A stretch of 64,000 nt of DNA from Cohnella sp. WQ 127256 (GCF_024519285.1 NZ_JAMZCY010000001.1:1-64000), one strand, 5' to 3'. Positions 35,976 through 45,710 are shown, counted from the stretch's first letter. Translations and numbers: made by a program. Notes: generated from the sequence alone by a model not told the origin.

Positions 35976-36878
35976 ATGAACTCAGGGACGGCAAAGTGGC
36001 AGCGGAACATATTTATCGCATCATTCATCATCCCTACGCTTATATTCTTTTGTATATTTACGATTTATCCGGTTGCCCAAGGTTTATATTATTCTTTCTT
36101 CGATTGGTCAGGAATGTCGGATACGAAAACTTTTATAGGCTTTGATAATTTCAAAGAGATGTATCATGATCCCATTGTTTGGAGAGCGATCGGTAACGAT
36201 TATTTTCTCGTTGCGGGCAAAGTCGTTGGTATTATGGTTCTTGCAACCTTTTTCGCGGTAGCACTCACGCGCTTCGGCTTTAAGATGGCTGGGTTTTTTC
36301 GTTCGATCTTCTTCATTCCGAATGTTATTTCCGTCGTCGTTATCGGCGTGCTGTGGAATTTCATATATAACCCACAAATCGGTTTCTTAAATGCTTTCCT
36401 ATCTTTATTCACGAAAGAACAAGTCACGATCACATGGCTTGGATTTACCGATCATACGATTTGGATGTTACTCCCACCAGCAATCTGGGCAGGTATCGGA
36501 TTTTATATGATCCTCCTTATTGCGGCGATTCAGAGTATTCCAGCGTCCTATTACGAAGCGGCTAGCATTGAAGGCGCTAATCAATGGACACAATTCCATA
36601 GGATCACCATTCCACTCGTATGGGAGCAGATTAAAGTATCTGTCTTGAACATCATGATGACTACGCTTAACGGATCCTTCGTTATCGTCTGGATTATGAC
36701 CGAGGGTGGACCGGATAATAGTACGCAGGTCATGGGCTCGTATTTGTATCAGATGGCATTCCGGCAATACCATTTCGGTTACGGAGCTTCGATTGGCTTT
36801 GTCATCTTGATCCTGTCGCTAATTACGACGATCGTACTTCAACGGTTAATGCGTCATGAAACCGTCGAGATGAGCTAA
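35976..36878 (+). CDS. ABC sugar transporter permease (MalF/UgpA-like)
   Basis: A 300-residue permease with six membrane segments (FIIPTLIFFCIFTIYPVAQG first). The EAA loop is SYYEAASIEGANQWTQFHRI near residue 195. Near the C terminus it has the typical MTEGGPDNSTQVMGSYLYQM. GGAGGG lies upstream of ATG 35976. It pairs with the next gene, 13 bases on, and with the SBP before it. No ATPase is present in the locus. Confidence 0.94.
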   Translation: MNSGTAKWQRNIFIASFIIPTLIFFCIFTIYPVAQGLYYSFFDWSGMSDTKTFIGFDNFKEMYHDPIVWRAIGNDYFLVAGKVVGIMVLATFFAVALTRFGFKMAGFFRSIFFIPNVISVVVIGVLWNFIYNPQIGFLNAFLSLFTKEQVTITWLGFTDHTIWMLLPPAIWAGIGFYMILLIAAIQSIPASYYEAASIEGANQWTQFHRITIPLVWEQIKVSVLNIMMTTLNGSFVIVWIMTEGGPDNSTQVMGSYLYQMAFRQYHFGYGASIGFVILILSLITTIVLQRLMRHETVEMS

Positions 36879-36891
36879 GGGGGACTACGAG

Positions 36892-37737
36892 ATGAATTTA
36901 GAGATTAAGAATCCAGTCGCCAAGCTATTCTTCTATGTGATTCTAATTTTGTGGGGCATTTCTGTATTGTATCCATTACTATGGACCTTACTAGATGCAT
37001 TGAAGGACAACGAGCAGTTTTTCCGTAACGCACCTTGGGCATTACCTGATTTTCCACTCATCTGGGAAAACTTTTCTTACGTCTGGAACAAGTATCATTT
37101 CGATACTTATTTTATGAACTCACTCATCATTACAGCGGGTTCCACTGGATTAGGGCTGATCCTGTCAGCTATGACGGCCTATGTATTGGCAAGATATAAG
37201 TTCAGAGGAAGCGGTGCTTTGTTTCTTCTTTATATCTCTTCTATGATGATCCCATTTGTTTTAGCGTTAATTCCACTGTTCTTCTTGCTAAACTCGATGG
37301 ATTTGATTAATACGAAGATTGGCCTGATTTTCGTATACGCCTCGAGTGTGCTAGCCTTTGGAATATTCGTACTTGTTGGATTTTTCAAGTCTTTACCGAA
37401 GGAACTAGAGGAAGCAGCGATTGTGGATGGTGCCTCTTATTATGGAACGTTTTTCCGCGTGATGTTGCCATTGTCTCAACCAGGGTTAATCACGATAGCA
37501 ATCGTAAATATTTTGAACATTTGGAACGAATACATCGTAGGAACGATATTAATTAATGACCCAAGTCAGTACACACTTCCTGTTGAAATCGGCGTTATGC
37601 AAGCGGAGATGCAATACAGAACGGAGTGGGGGCCATTGTTCGCGGCACTTATGATTACGATTGTTCCTGTTCTGATTATTTATATTTTCTTCCAACGTCA
37701 AATTGCGAGTGGGATTACGGCAGGTGCGGTCAAATAA
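36892..37737 (+). CDS. ABC sugar transporter permease (MalG/UgpE-like)
   Basis: A 281-residue second permease. Membrane segments are well defined (FFYVILILWGISVLYPLLWT). The EAA loop is ELEEAAIVDGASYYGTFFRV near residue 170, followed by NILNIWNEYIVGTILI. The C terminus, QIASGITAGAVK, is typical. AAGGGGG precedes the ATG by eight bases. It completes the importer unit of this locus. Confidence 0.94.
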   Translation: MNLEIKNPVAKLFFYVILILWGISVLYPLLWTLLDALKDNEQFFRNAPWALPDFPLIWENFSYVWNKYHFDTYFMNSLIITAGSTGLGLILSAMTAYVLARYKFRGSGALFLLYISSMMIPFVLALIPLFFLLNSMDLINTKIGLIFVYASSVLAFGIFVLVGFFKSLPKELEEAAIVDGASYYGTFFRVMLPLSQPGLITIAIVNILNIWNEYIVGTILINDPSQYTLPVEIGVMQAEMQYRTEWGPLFAALMITIVPVLIIYIFFQRQIASGITAGAVK

Positions 37738-37783
37738 GAATTGGATGATGAGATAGCCTAGACATCTGGGGAAGGTGCATTAC

Positions 37784-39016
37784 GTGTCTAAAGAATTGCG
37801 CAAGCTGCTGATTATGAATGCAATCAGCTCAATTATAACGATCTACATCGCCATTTTTGTTAATTTATACATTTGGGAGTACAACCATTCAATTGCTGAA
37901 GTGTCGTTGTACAACATTTCGATGTTTATTTGCTGGGGAATCTCCTTCGTTGCCGCAGCTAAGCTACTGTCCCGTTTCTCTATACGTTTGCCATTAGCGG
38001 TTTCCGCGCTTTGCGGAGCCGCTGCTTTTACGTATTTAGTATACGTTCAATTCGAAATTCGATATTTGTGGATCATTCTGCTCGGTATTCCTGTTGGTGC
38101 AATGTTCGGCTTCTCTGCAGCATCTCAGAGCTTGAGCTTAGCCTTGAAGGGCAAGGGGAGAGAATTCGCACCCTATTTTGCTGCGACTGTTATTATTACT
38201 CAGGTATTATCTATGGCCGTCCCATTAGCATCTGCGAAGGTGATTGAGGGTTTCGGCTATGCAGGTTCATTTGGTCTTATGCTCGTATTTGTCACATTAA
38301 TGCTTGTATTCTCGATTTATATGCCACGGATTACTTTGGCTGAATCTCAGATTCAAAAGCGAGACACTCCACAGGATTCGATTAGAAAATATAGCTTTCG
38401 CATGGCCTTTAGCATGCCAGGCTCCAAGTGGATTTTGTTTTCATTGCTGGCGACGGGGATATTTATGCAGTTTCAAAATCTATTTACTTTACTTTTTACA
38501 TTTTCAGTTACCCAAGATAAGCTGCAAATCGCTCTATTAAATATGCTATATACTTGCTGTTCTCTTCTCGGACTATGGCTTTATAAAAAAGTAAAGCTCA
38601 TAGAGATGCGTTGGCTATGGATGGGAACCATCTTGATTGCGATCGGATTTCTGATCGTGCTTATCCGTCAGCCTTGGGCCTTGATCACGTCTAACATCAT
38701 GACCTCGTTTGGAATGTTCTACTTTCTGACGGTGTGGAGTGCGCAGCAGTTTCGCTTTATTCAGCATTCAGGTCCGGCGCAGCAAACGTCTTTTCTCATC
38801 TGGAGAGAGTGTATTCTGATCTTTACTCGGTGTCTGCTGCTGGGGCTCACCTTACCCTTGAAAGATATGGGGGGGATGGGGTTTGCGCTCATTATCGGAA
38901 TAACCGTTATATGCTTACTCTCGATTCCAGCATTCCAGCAGAGAGCGATACGAGAATCAACTTTCGCGGACAAGAAAAGGGTGGAGCAGCCCGTAATGCG
39001 ACCTCGGAGTCCCTAG
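37784..39016 (+). CDS. MFS-type membrane transporter
   Basis: A 410-residue integral membrane protein with about 12 hydrophobic segments, read as a major facilitator transporter (SIITIYIAIFVNLYIWEYNH, IILLGIPVGAMFGFSAASQS, AVPLASAKVIEGFGYAGSFG). The GTG at 37784 follows GGGGAAGG by eight bases and is preferred to a GTG nine bases earlier. It follows the importer genes by 46 bases with no terminator seen, so it may be co-transcribed. The substrate is unknown; sugar or drug export are both possible. It ends in a basic tail, and the gene after it is convergent. Confidence 0.8.
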   Translation: MSKELRKLLIMNAISSIITIYIAIFVNLYIWEYNHSIAEVSLYNISMFICWGISFVAAAKLLSRFSIRLPLAVSALCGAAAFTYLVYVQFEIRYLWIILLGIPVGAMFGFSAASQSLSLALKGKGREFAPYFAATVIITQVLSMAVPLASAKVIEGFGYAGSFGLMLVFVTLMLVFSIYMPRITLAESQIQKRDTPQDSIRKYSFRMAFSMPGSKWILFSLLATGIFMQFQNLFTLLFTFSVTQDKLQIALLNMLYTCCSLLGLWLYKKVKLIEMRWLWMGTILIAIGFLIVLIRQPWALITSNIMTSFGMFYFLTVWSAQQFRFIQHSGPAQQTSFLIWRECILIFTRCLLLGLTLPLKDMGGMGFALIIGITVICLLSIPAFQQRAIRESTFADKKRVEQPVMRPRSP

Positions 39017-39048
39017 AAAACTGTTACTGCTGGGGTTTCTTAGCTTGT

Positions 39049-39498
39049 CTAGATCGTGACAAAACCGATAATCATAAGGAGTAAGACGAGTAGCAGAGGT
39101 AACCCGTTCAGAATAATACCTAGAACCGCAAATACCTTCTTGTAGCCTGGCTTTGTAAGGGCAACGATACCTAAGATGAGACCTATGAGTACGAGGCCGA
39201 GGAGCAGGGGGAACAGGATCAGATAACCGATGTAAGGCTGAATTTTGTTTACGAACTCTTCTTCGGCCATTAATCGCTTCCCGTTTTCATCGACGATGGC
39301 CGACCAATCAAAAAATTGATTTACTAAAGCTGTAATCACGAAGGTCAGAATAAGGAAAGAAATGATGCTGACCATGGATATTACAAAGGACGCGATGCCA
39401 AAACGACTGTGCCTTAACGGCTGCTCAGTTGAATTGTGAATCGGGAAAAAGGCCTTCTTGTTTACAAATTGTTCATGATTTTCATGCTGCTCGTTCAT
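39049..39498 (-). CDS. DUF4190-like membrane protein
   Basis: A 149-residue protein with a polar N terminus (NEQHENHEQFVNKKA) and two or three membrane segments: FGIASFVISMVSIISFLILT near residue 40, IGYLILFPLLLGLVLIGLIL, and a last hydrophobic end. The pattern SRFGIASFVISMVS and GLILGIVALTKPGYKK is that of small DUF4190-type proteins of unknown function. I chose ATG 39498, with GGGGTG upstream, over an ATG-less extension. It is transcribed towards the MFS gene, convergently. Confidence 0.75.
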   Translation of the reverse strand: MNEQHENHEQFVNKKAFFPIHNSTEQPLRHSRFGIASFVISMVSIISFLILTFVITALVNQFFDWSAIVDENGKRLMAEEEFVNKIQPYIGYLILFPLLLGLVLIGLILGIVALTKPGYKKVFAVLGIILNGLPLLLVLLLMIIGFVTI

Positions 39499-39567
39499 GA
39501 CTTTACACCCCAATAGCGGTATGATAGTTAAAGTTTCGATATTCATGACTCAAGGAGGATTAGCTAC

Positions 39568-39939
39568 GTGAATAAGTATGTCAAAATTGGAGCACTAATT
39601 GCAATGTTATCTGTTGTATTAGGCGCATTTGGCGCTCATATGCTAGAAGACCGTTTAACCGCTGATGCTATAGATGTATATGAGACAGGTGTTCAGTACC
39701 ATATGTTTCATGCTGTCGGGATATTGCTAATTGCCATACTCATCGAGCGGTTGCCCTCTAAGAAGTTGGCGATCTGGGCAGCAAGGTTGATGATCATTGG
39801 TATTGTGCTGTTTTCTGGAAGTCTATATGCGTTGGCATTGAGCGGAGTTAAGGTTCTTGGAGCAATTACACCGATCGGTGGAGTCGCTTTTATCGCAGGT
39901 TGGATTTGCATGGCTTTAGCCGCTCGTCAATCGAAGTAG
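39568..39939 (+). CDS. DUF423 membrane protein (YwdK-like)
   Basis: A 123-residue protein with four membrane segments. It shows the family hallmarks LGAFGAHMLEDRL near residue 20, VYETGVQYHMFHAVGIL near 40, and GSLYALALSGVKVLGAITPI near 85. GGAGG lies about 12 bases before ATG 39568. DUF423 proteins are widespread in bacteria and small in size; no function is established. It is divergent from the gene before it and stands alone. Confidence 0.9.
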   Translation: MNKYVKIGALIAMLSVVLGAFGAHMLEDRLTADAIDVYETGVQYHMFHAVGILLIAILIERLPSKKLAIWAARLMIIGIVLFSGSLYALALSGVKVLGAITPIGGVAFIAGWICMALAARQSK

Positions 39940-40119
39940 GAATCCAACTTGCTCAACTATATTAGCTACTGAACGACGATTTCCTCTCCATTCCTCCATA
40001 ATCCATCTAAATTTGCGCAAAAAGATGGAAAAAAGCTATACAACATCGAAGATTGTTCTATAATGGAAGAAGTTAACAACTTAGAACTAATTTCCATAGC
40101 GGAGGAAGGACGTAGCCTA

Positions 40120-41961
40120 GTGATCGGATGGTCCGTTAATGGACTTTGGCTTACAGCATTTACTGTAGGCACAGTTTTGGCCGCGAGTGCCGCTTCATCG
40201 GGCTGGGTGTTAGCCCGTAAGAGTAACAGGATTCTTACCTCTGGTCCGTCCTATCAATTGGAGTTGTTAGATTCTTTATATAATAACAGTCCGATTGCTT
40301 TTGCAGTTATTGATCGGCAGGGTCGGTTTATTGATATTAACCGAGATCCATCCGATATCGTTGGTTATAGTAAGGAAGAGATGAACGGTAGCCCCTTTGC
40401 AATGATGGTGGATGCGGATTCCCAGGACATAACGAGGCAGATTTTTCAGCGGACGCTTAAAGGGGAAAAATGCTCTCAGGAAATTAAAATCTTGCATAAA
40501 CAAGGTCATACGATCGATTTAAACATACACACCTCTCAATTAGTAAGAAGAAACAAGACGATAGGTATTCTTGTATTCATAGAAGATATTAGTGATCGCA
40601 AACGTTCGGTGGAACGAATCCGTTATATGGCCTATTACGATGATATGACTGGTTTACCTAACCGTCGTTTTTTTATGAATAGGCTAGAAAAGAAATTACA
40701 GTATTCCATCGAGAACAGAACGCGACTTGCTGTATGTTATTTGGACGTAGATAGATTTAAGTTGGTTAATGCTTCATTTGGTAGAGATTTCGGTGATATG
40801 CTACTCCTCCAGATTGCTGAGAGAATGAGCAGAATATTATCTGAGCCTGGTGATCTAGCCCGTATGGAAGGCGATGAATTCGCTGCGTGCTTCGATCATC
40901 TAAGGGATGATGAGGATGTATCAAGTCGCTTGGATGAAATCATGTCCGTATTAGAGGAACCGTTTGAAATGAACGGTGTACCTGTATATATTACAGTTAG
41001 TATTGGCGTTTCCCTTTGCGATAATGGTTCTGAGAATGCAGAAACATTACTGAAAAGAGCGGATACAGCTCTTCATCGTGCAAAGGAAAATGGTAAAAAC
41101 GATTATTTGCTCCATTCAGGAGATATGGATCCTGTTGCATTGCACAAGCTGACAATTCAACATGAAATGCGTAGAGCTTTGATGAACAAGGAGTTTATTC
41201 TCTATTATCAGCCTCAATATGATCTGGCTTCGGGTCAGATCGTCGGATTAGAGGCATTAATTCGCTGGGTGCATCCGGACCGCGGACTTATTTCTCCTGG
41301 AGATTTCATTCCTGCGGCTGAAGAGAGTGGAATCATTGTCGCTCTTGGTGACTGGGTCATTGAGGAAGCTTGTCGACAAAATAAGGCTTGGCAGGACGCT
41401 GGAATGCCTCGTATCCCCGTATCCGTGAACTTATCTATCAGACAATTTACCCAAAGAAACTTAACGGATAAAGTAGCAGAGGTATTACAACAAACGGGGC
41501 TTCAAGCACGTTATTTGGAGCTTGAGATCACAGAGAGCATGACAATGGATATTGAGCGTGCTTCCCAATGCTTGAAGGAATTAACGGATCTTGGCGTTAA
41601 TATTAGCATCGATGATTTCGGAACCGGCTATAGCTCGTTTCATTATTTGAAAAATTTACCGATTGCACGGCTTAAAATTGACCGTTCCTTTGTTAGAGAT
41701 CTTGAGCAAGACCCTAATGATGCAGCCATTGTTGCTGCAATCATTGCTATGGCCCACAACCTACAGCTACAAGTCATTGCTGAGGGGGTTGAAACGAAGG
41801 ACCAGGTACATTTCCTACGTTCCCATCGGTGCGATGAAATGCAAGGGTATTTTGGCAGCCCGCCGCTACCAAGTGTTGGGATACTAGAGCTGTTGCAGGA
41901 TAAGCTTAATCGTTCAGCTCTACCAGACTTTTATGATCATAATTTGGGATTCAGTATATAA
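40120..41961 (+). CDS. PAS-GGDEF-EAL cyclic-di-GMP protein
   Basis: A 613-residue signalling protein that should make or break cyclic di-GMP. Order: one membrane segment (about 8-27), a PAS domain (about 55-180; SPIAFAVIDRQGRFIDINRD), a GGDEF domain (about 180-345), then EAL (about 355-600). The GGDEF motif reads EGDEF, not GGDEF, so cyclase activity is doubtful. EAL motifs are intact: GLEALIRWVHP, ITESM, SIDDFGTGYSS, LKIDRSFVRD and VIAEGVET. It is therefore most likely a phosphodiesterase. I prefer GTG 40120, ten bases after GGAGGAAGG; the ATG at 40063 has no ribosome site and overlaps a TATAAT. Confidence 0.88.
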   Translation: MIGWSVNGLWLTAFTVGTVLAASAASSGWVLARKSNRILTSGPSYQLELLDSLYNNSPIAFAVIDRQGRFIDINRDPSDIVGYSKEEMNGSPFAMMVDADSQDITRQIFQRTLKGEKCSQEIKILHKQGHTIDLNIHTSQLVRRNKTIGILVFIEDISDRKRSVERIRYMAYYDDMTGLPNRRFFMNRLEKKLQYSIENRTRLAVCYLDVDRFKLVNASFGRDFGDMLLLQIAERMSRILSEPGDLARMEGDEFAACFDHLRDDEDVSSRLDEIMSVLEEPFEMNGVPVYITVSIGVSLCDNGSENAETLLKRADTALHRAKENGKNDYLLHSGDMDPVALHKLTIQHEMRRALMNKEFILYYQPQYDLASGQIVGLEALIRWVHPDRGLISPGDFIPAAEESGIIVALGDWVIEEACRQNKAWQDAGMPRIPVSVNLSIRQFTQRNLTDKVAEVLQQTGLQARYLELEITESMTMDIERASQCLKELTDLGVNISIDDFGTGYSSFHYLKNLPIARLKIDRSFVRDLEQDPNDAAIVAAIIAMAHNLQLQVIAEGVETKDQVHFLRSHRCDEMQGYFGSPPLPSVGILELLQDKLNRSALPDFYDHNLGFSI

Positions 41962-41994
41962 GTAGAGTTGTATGGTACTCACAAATATGCGGTG

Positions 41995-42027
41995 GGGCAT
42001 TCTCTTGGAGAATTGCTCTTTTTTTTT
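41995..42027 (+). terminator. Intrinsic terminator
   Basis: The arms GGGCATTCT and AGAATTGCTC around a short loop, ending in a run of nine T, follow the cyclic-di-GMP gene by about 35 bases. The stem has one bulge. Confidence 0.75.
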
Positions 42028-42167
42028 ATTTTGAAATTCAAATTTTTGGAAGAATGCTCTATCGATAGAGCCGCATTCTAGCGCGGTTTTGCTGCTGAAA
42101 TAGCCCCTTGGTAGAGAATTAAGAAATATAACAAGCACTATGAATAGTTCAACTTTCTCATTGACTT

Positions 42168-42215
42168 ACACAATATATTGATATAAATTGAAACGAGTCG
42201 CTATACATATTGTGT
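42168..42215. promoter_or_regulatory. Pair of NrdR-like boxes before nrdIEF
   Basis: ACACAATATATTGATA (42168-42183) and CTATACATATTGTGT (42201-42215, inverted) both resemble the NrdR box (ACA-C-ATAT-rich palindrome). Their centres are about 32 bases apart, three helical turns, which is the usual spacing of tandem NrdR sites. TTGACT at 42161 may be the -35 element. NrdR represses nucleotide-reductase genes when dATP is high. Confidence 0.6.
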
Positions 42216-42243
42216 CTAAGGCATTGAGAGGAGAATGGATAGG

Positions 42244-42603
42244 ATGTTGATTGCATATGATTCCAAGACAGGAAATGTACGGAGGTTTATAGATAAGCTC
42301 AAGCTACCTTCTATACAAATCGAGGAGTCGCTAGATATCGATCAGTCTTTCATTCTAGTTACATATACGACGGGCTTTGGACAAGTCCCGGATAAAGTAA
42401 CGTCTTTCTTGAGACGCAATCATAGCAAAATGCGCGGTGTATCCGCGAGTGGTAATCGGAATTGGGGAGATGGCTTTGCCCTTAGCGCAGACCACATCGC
42501 AGCCATGTATGGGGTGCCGATTATTAGCAAATTTGAATTGTCGGGCACAAAACGGGATGTAGAACAATTTGTACAGGAGGTGCATGCAGTTGCGTCATAT
42601 TGA
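42244..42603 (+). CDS. nrdI: NrdI flavodoxin-like protein of class Ib reductase
   Basis: A 119-residue flavodoxin-like protein that supplies oxidant to assemble the metal-radical cofactor of NrdF. It shows MLIAYDSKTGNVRRFI at the start (phosphate loop for FMN), YTTGFGQVPDKVTSFL near 40, and GNRNWGDGFALSADHIA near 75. I chose ATG 42244, ten bases after GAGAGGAG; the ATG nine bases earlier is almost on top of that site. It overlaps nrdE by 14 bases. The order nrdI-nrdE-nrdF is normal, though nrdH (redoxin) is not present. Confidence 0.93.
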   Translation: MLIAYDSKTGNVRRFIDKLKLPSIQIEESLDIDQSFILVTYTTGFGQVPDKVTSFLRRNHSKMRGVSASGNRNWGDGFALSADHIAAMYGVPIISKFELSGTKRDVEQFVQEVHAVASY

Positions 42604-44674
42604 GTTAAATAACTTATTAATGCAAAAAGATCCAGAAGGTTTCTTTCAACTAGACAAAGACCGTGAAGCTGTAGAAGAATTTATGGCTGACGTTAAGCGC
42701 AATAGCATTCAATTCTCATCAACGAATGACAAAGTCCGTTATATGGTGGACAACAATTTCTATGAGGATGTTTACAAACAATTTACTGAGCGTGAGGTTG
42801 AAGACATATACGATCTTACTCACAGCTACGGGTTCCAATTTAAGTCTTACATGGCAGCATCGAAATTTTACACAGACTATGCCGTTAAGACTAACGATAA
42901 ATCACTGTATTTAGAACAATATGCAGATCGGGTAGCTATTGTGGCACTTCATCTGTCTAGAGGAAATCATGGGGTTGCCCTAGCATTGGCCTCCGCCATG
43001 ATGGAGCAACGTGTACAGCCTGCGACTCCGACTTTCCTTAATGCAGGGAAAAGCAGACGTGGTGAAATGGTATCCTGTTTCCTATTAGAAATGGATGATT
43101 CTCTTAATTCGATCAATTACGGAATTGGGACATGCATGCAGCTGTCGAAAATAGGCGGAGGCGTAGCCGTGAACCTGTCGAAGATTCGCGGACGGGGTGA
43201 GTCGATCAAAGGGGTGGAAGGCGCTGCTAAAGGCATTATGCCGGTCCTTAAGCTCATGGAGGATGCTTTCTCCTATGCGGATCAGATGGGGCAGCGTAAG
43301 GGCTCTGGAGCGGGTTATTACAACATCTTTGGTTGGGACGTTATGGAGTTCCTTGATAGCAAGAAGATCAACGCAGACGAGAAGACCCGTCTGAAAACAT
43401 TGTCAATCGGGTTGATCGTGCCTGATAAATTTTATCAACTAGCGGAAAAAGATCAGCCTCTTCATGTATTCGCACCTTATACGGTATTCCAGGCTTATGG
43501 TGTACACCTGGATGATCTAGATATCGATAGCATGTACGATGAGCTCATGGCAGATGATCGCGTGAAGAAGAAAGTTATCATGAGCGCACGGGATATGCTT
43601 AGTAAGATCGCAACAACGCAATTGGAATCGGGCTACCCTTACATCATGAACAAGTCTAACGCTAACCGCGCACACGCGCTTAAAGATATCGGCAATATTA
43701 AGATGTCGAACTTATGTACGGAAATATTCCAGCTCCAAGAAACATCAGAAATTGGTGACTACTTCGAGCCAGATACTATCCGTAGAGATATTAGCTGTAA
43801 CCTTGCTTCGCTCAACATCGCTAATGTCATGGATTTGCGTAAAATCAAAGAATCGGTACATGAAGGTATAATCGCGTTAACGGCAGTTAGTAATATGACA
43901 ACAGTAGCTAACGCTCCAGGAGTGGCTAAAGCGAATGCAGAGCTGCATTCCGTTGGACTTGGCGCCATGAACCTACACGGCTACTTAGCTAAGAACAAGA
44001 TCGCCTATGAAAGCGCAGAAGCACGCGACTTCGTCCGTACGTTCTTCATGATGATGAACTTTTATTCTTTGGAGAAAAGCATGGAGATTGCTCGCGATAC
44101 TGAGACTTCGTTCCAAGGCTTTGAACGTTCAGAATATGCAAAAGGGACTTACTTTGAGCGTTATCTAGAGACGGACTATCGTCCTGCGACGGATAAAGTC
44201 AAGCAGTTGTTCGAAGGGATAGCTATCCCTTCACCTGAGGATTGGCTGAAGCTGAAAGCGGATGTCGCGAATAATGGACTGTATCATGCTTATCGGTTAG
44301 CGATTGCGCCAACACAGAGCATTTCCTATATTCAGAATGCAACTTCAAGCGTTATGCCAATCGTAGAGCCGATTGAAACACGTACTTATGCCAATTCGAC
44401 AACTTATTATCCGATGCCATTCCTTAGCCGAGATAATTTCTTTTTCTATAAATCTGCTTACCAGATGGATCAATTCAAAGTTATTGATCTTATTGCCGAA
44501 ATTCAGCCTCATGTGGATCAAGGGATCTCTGCCGTTCTCCACGTGAACAGTGATGCAACGACAAGACAGCTTTCCCGTTACTATGTTTACGCAGCTAAGA
44601 AGGGCCTTAAATCGCTCTATTACACGCGTACGAACCGGTTATCCGTAGAAGAATGCATTACTTGCTCCGTATAA
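42590..44674 (+). CDS. nrdE: Class Ib ribonucleotide reductase, alpha subunit
   Basis: The 694-residue catalytic subunit reduces ribonucleoside diphosphates to deoxy forms. Active-site sequences are visible: SCFLLEMDDSLNSI near residue 165 (reducing Cys), NLCTEIFQL near 375 (thiyl and glutamate residues), and the Tyr-rich LYYTRTNRLS near the C terminus. The last residues end in ECITCSV, the swinging Cys pair. I prefer TTG 42590, nine bases after AGGAGG; the ATG at 42584 is only three bases away. It overlaps nrdI, so the two are coupled. Confidence 0.95.
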   Translation: MRHIELNNLLMQKDPEGFFQLDKDREAVEEFMADVKRNSIQFSSTNDKVRYMVDNNFYEDVYKQFTEREVEDIYDLTHSYGFQFKSYMAASKFYTDYAVKTNDKSLYLEQYADRVAIVALHLSRGNHGVALALASAMMEQRVQPATPTFLNAGKSRRGEMVSCFLLEMDDSLNSINYGIGTCMQLSKIGGGVAVNLSKIRGRGESIKGVEGAAKGIMPVLKLMEDAFSYADQMGQRKGSGAGYYNIFGWDVMEFLDSKKINADEKTRLKTLSIGLIVPDKFYQLAEKDQPLHVFAPYTVFQAYGVHLDDLDIDSMYDELMADDRVKKKVIMSARDMLSKIATTQLESGYPYIMNKSNANRAHALKDIGNIKMSNLCTEIFQLQETSEIGDYFEPDTIRRDISCNLASLNIANVMDLRKIKESVHEGIIALTAVSNMTTVANAPGVAKANAELHSVGLGAMNLHGYLAKNKIAYESAEARDFVRTFFMMMNFYSLEKSMEIARDTETSFQGFERSEYAKGTYFERYLETDYRPATDKVKQLFEGIAIPSPEDWLKLKADVANNGLYHAYRLAIAPTQSISYIQNATSSVMPIVEPIETRTYANSTTYYPMPFLSRDNFFFYKSAYQMDQFKVIDLIAEIQPHVDQGISAVLHVNSDATTRQLSRYYVYAAKKGLKSLYYTRTNRLSVEECITCSV

Positions 44675-44720
44675 GAGAGTTCGAACCTGTAACATAAGCA
44701 ATTAGGAGGTCAAAATATTA

Positions 44721-45686
44721 ATGTGTGCGCATAAAGCCGTCAACTGGAACCGTCCCGACGATGATTTTACGATTACGTTCTGGAATCAGAACATCATGCA
44801 ATTCTGGACGGACGAGGAAATTCCATTGTCCGACGATAAGATGTCCTGGATGATGTTAAGTGAGCAGGAACGTGAGCTCTATATGAAGGTTCTGGGGGGC
44901 TTGACGCTTCTAGATACCGTACAGGGCGGAGTTGGCATGCCGAGGATTCTGGAGCATGTAGAGGGGCTTCAGCGTAAGGCTGTGCTTGGGTTCATGGGGA
45001 TGATGGAGCAGATCCATGCTAAGTCCTATAGCAGCATATTCACGACACTAGCAACGACCGAAGAAATCGATCAAGTATTCCGCTGGGTGGAGAACAATTC
45101 GTTCCTCCAAACGAAAGCGGACACGATCGTCCAATATTATAACAACATCGAAACTCCTAAGGGATTATTCCTGGCAATGGCGGCATCTGTACTACTAGAA
45201 AGCTATTTGTTCTATAGCGGATTTTTCTATCCGTTGTACTTGGCGGGTCAAGGTAAGATGACGAGCAGCGGCGAAGTCATTGATCTCATTCTGCGCGATG
45301 AGAGCATCCATGGGTTATACGTTGGCGTTCTCGCCCAAGAAGTATATGCCAAGCTAGATGAGGACGAGCAGAACGAAGCCTACGAGGTTCTACACGGACT
45401 GCTGATGTATCTCCATCAGAACGAGGAAAAATATACGGACGAGCTATATACGTCAGTTGGATTAGCGGAGGAAGTAAAGACATTCATTCGCTACAATGCT
45501 AACAAAGCGTTCATGAACATGGGATTTGATCCTGTATTTCCTGAAGAAGACGTGAATCCAATTGTTTTCAACGGGATTAGCACACGAACGAAGCAGCATG
45601 ACTTTTTCTCGAAAAAAGGGAACGGGTACGTTCGGACCATCCATGTTGAAGCGATGACGGATGATGACTTCAAATTTGATTTCTAA
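44721..45686 (+). CDS. nrdF: Class Ib ribonucleotide reductase, beta subunit
   Basis: The 321-residue radical-bearing subunit. The metal and radical residues follow the family: LLDTVQGGVGMP near residue 62 (Asp), MMEQIHAKSYSSIF near 95 (Glu, His and radical Tyr), LLESYLFYSGFF near 160 (Glu), and RDESIHGLYVG near 190 (Glu, His). In the family it binds iron or manganese. AGGAGG precedes ATG 44721 by about ten bases. It lies 46 bases after nrdE and ends the operon before a strong hairpin. Confidence 0.95.
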   Translation: MCAHKAVNWNRPDDDFTITFWNQNIMQFWTDEEIPLSDDKMSWMMLSEQERELYMKVLGGLTLLDTVQGGVGMPRILEHVEGLQRKAVLGFMGMMEQIHAKSYSSIFTTLATTEEIDQVFRWVENNSFLQTKADTIVQYYNNIETPKGLFLAMAASVLLESYLFYSGFFYPLYLAGQGKMTSSGEVIDLILRDESIHGLYVGVLAQEVYAKLDEDEQNEAYEVLHGLLMYLHQNEEKYTDELYTSVGLAEEVKTFIRYNANKAFMNMGFDPVFPEEDVNPIVFNGISTRTKQHDFFSKKGNGYVRTIHVEAMTDDDFKFDF

Positions 45687-45710
45687 TCCAGTTACCAAAT
45701 CAGTAGTAAA

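Noticed and set aside
40063-40119. ATG 40063 as start of the cyclic-di-GMP protein
   Set aside because: It lacks a ribosome site and sits on a TATAAT sequence. GTG 40120 has GGAGGAAGG ten bases upstream.
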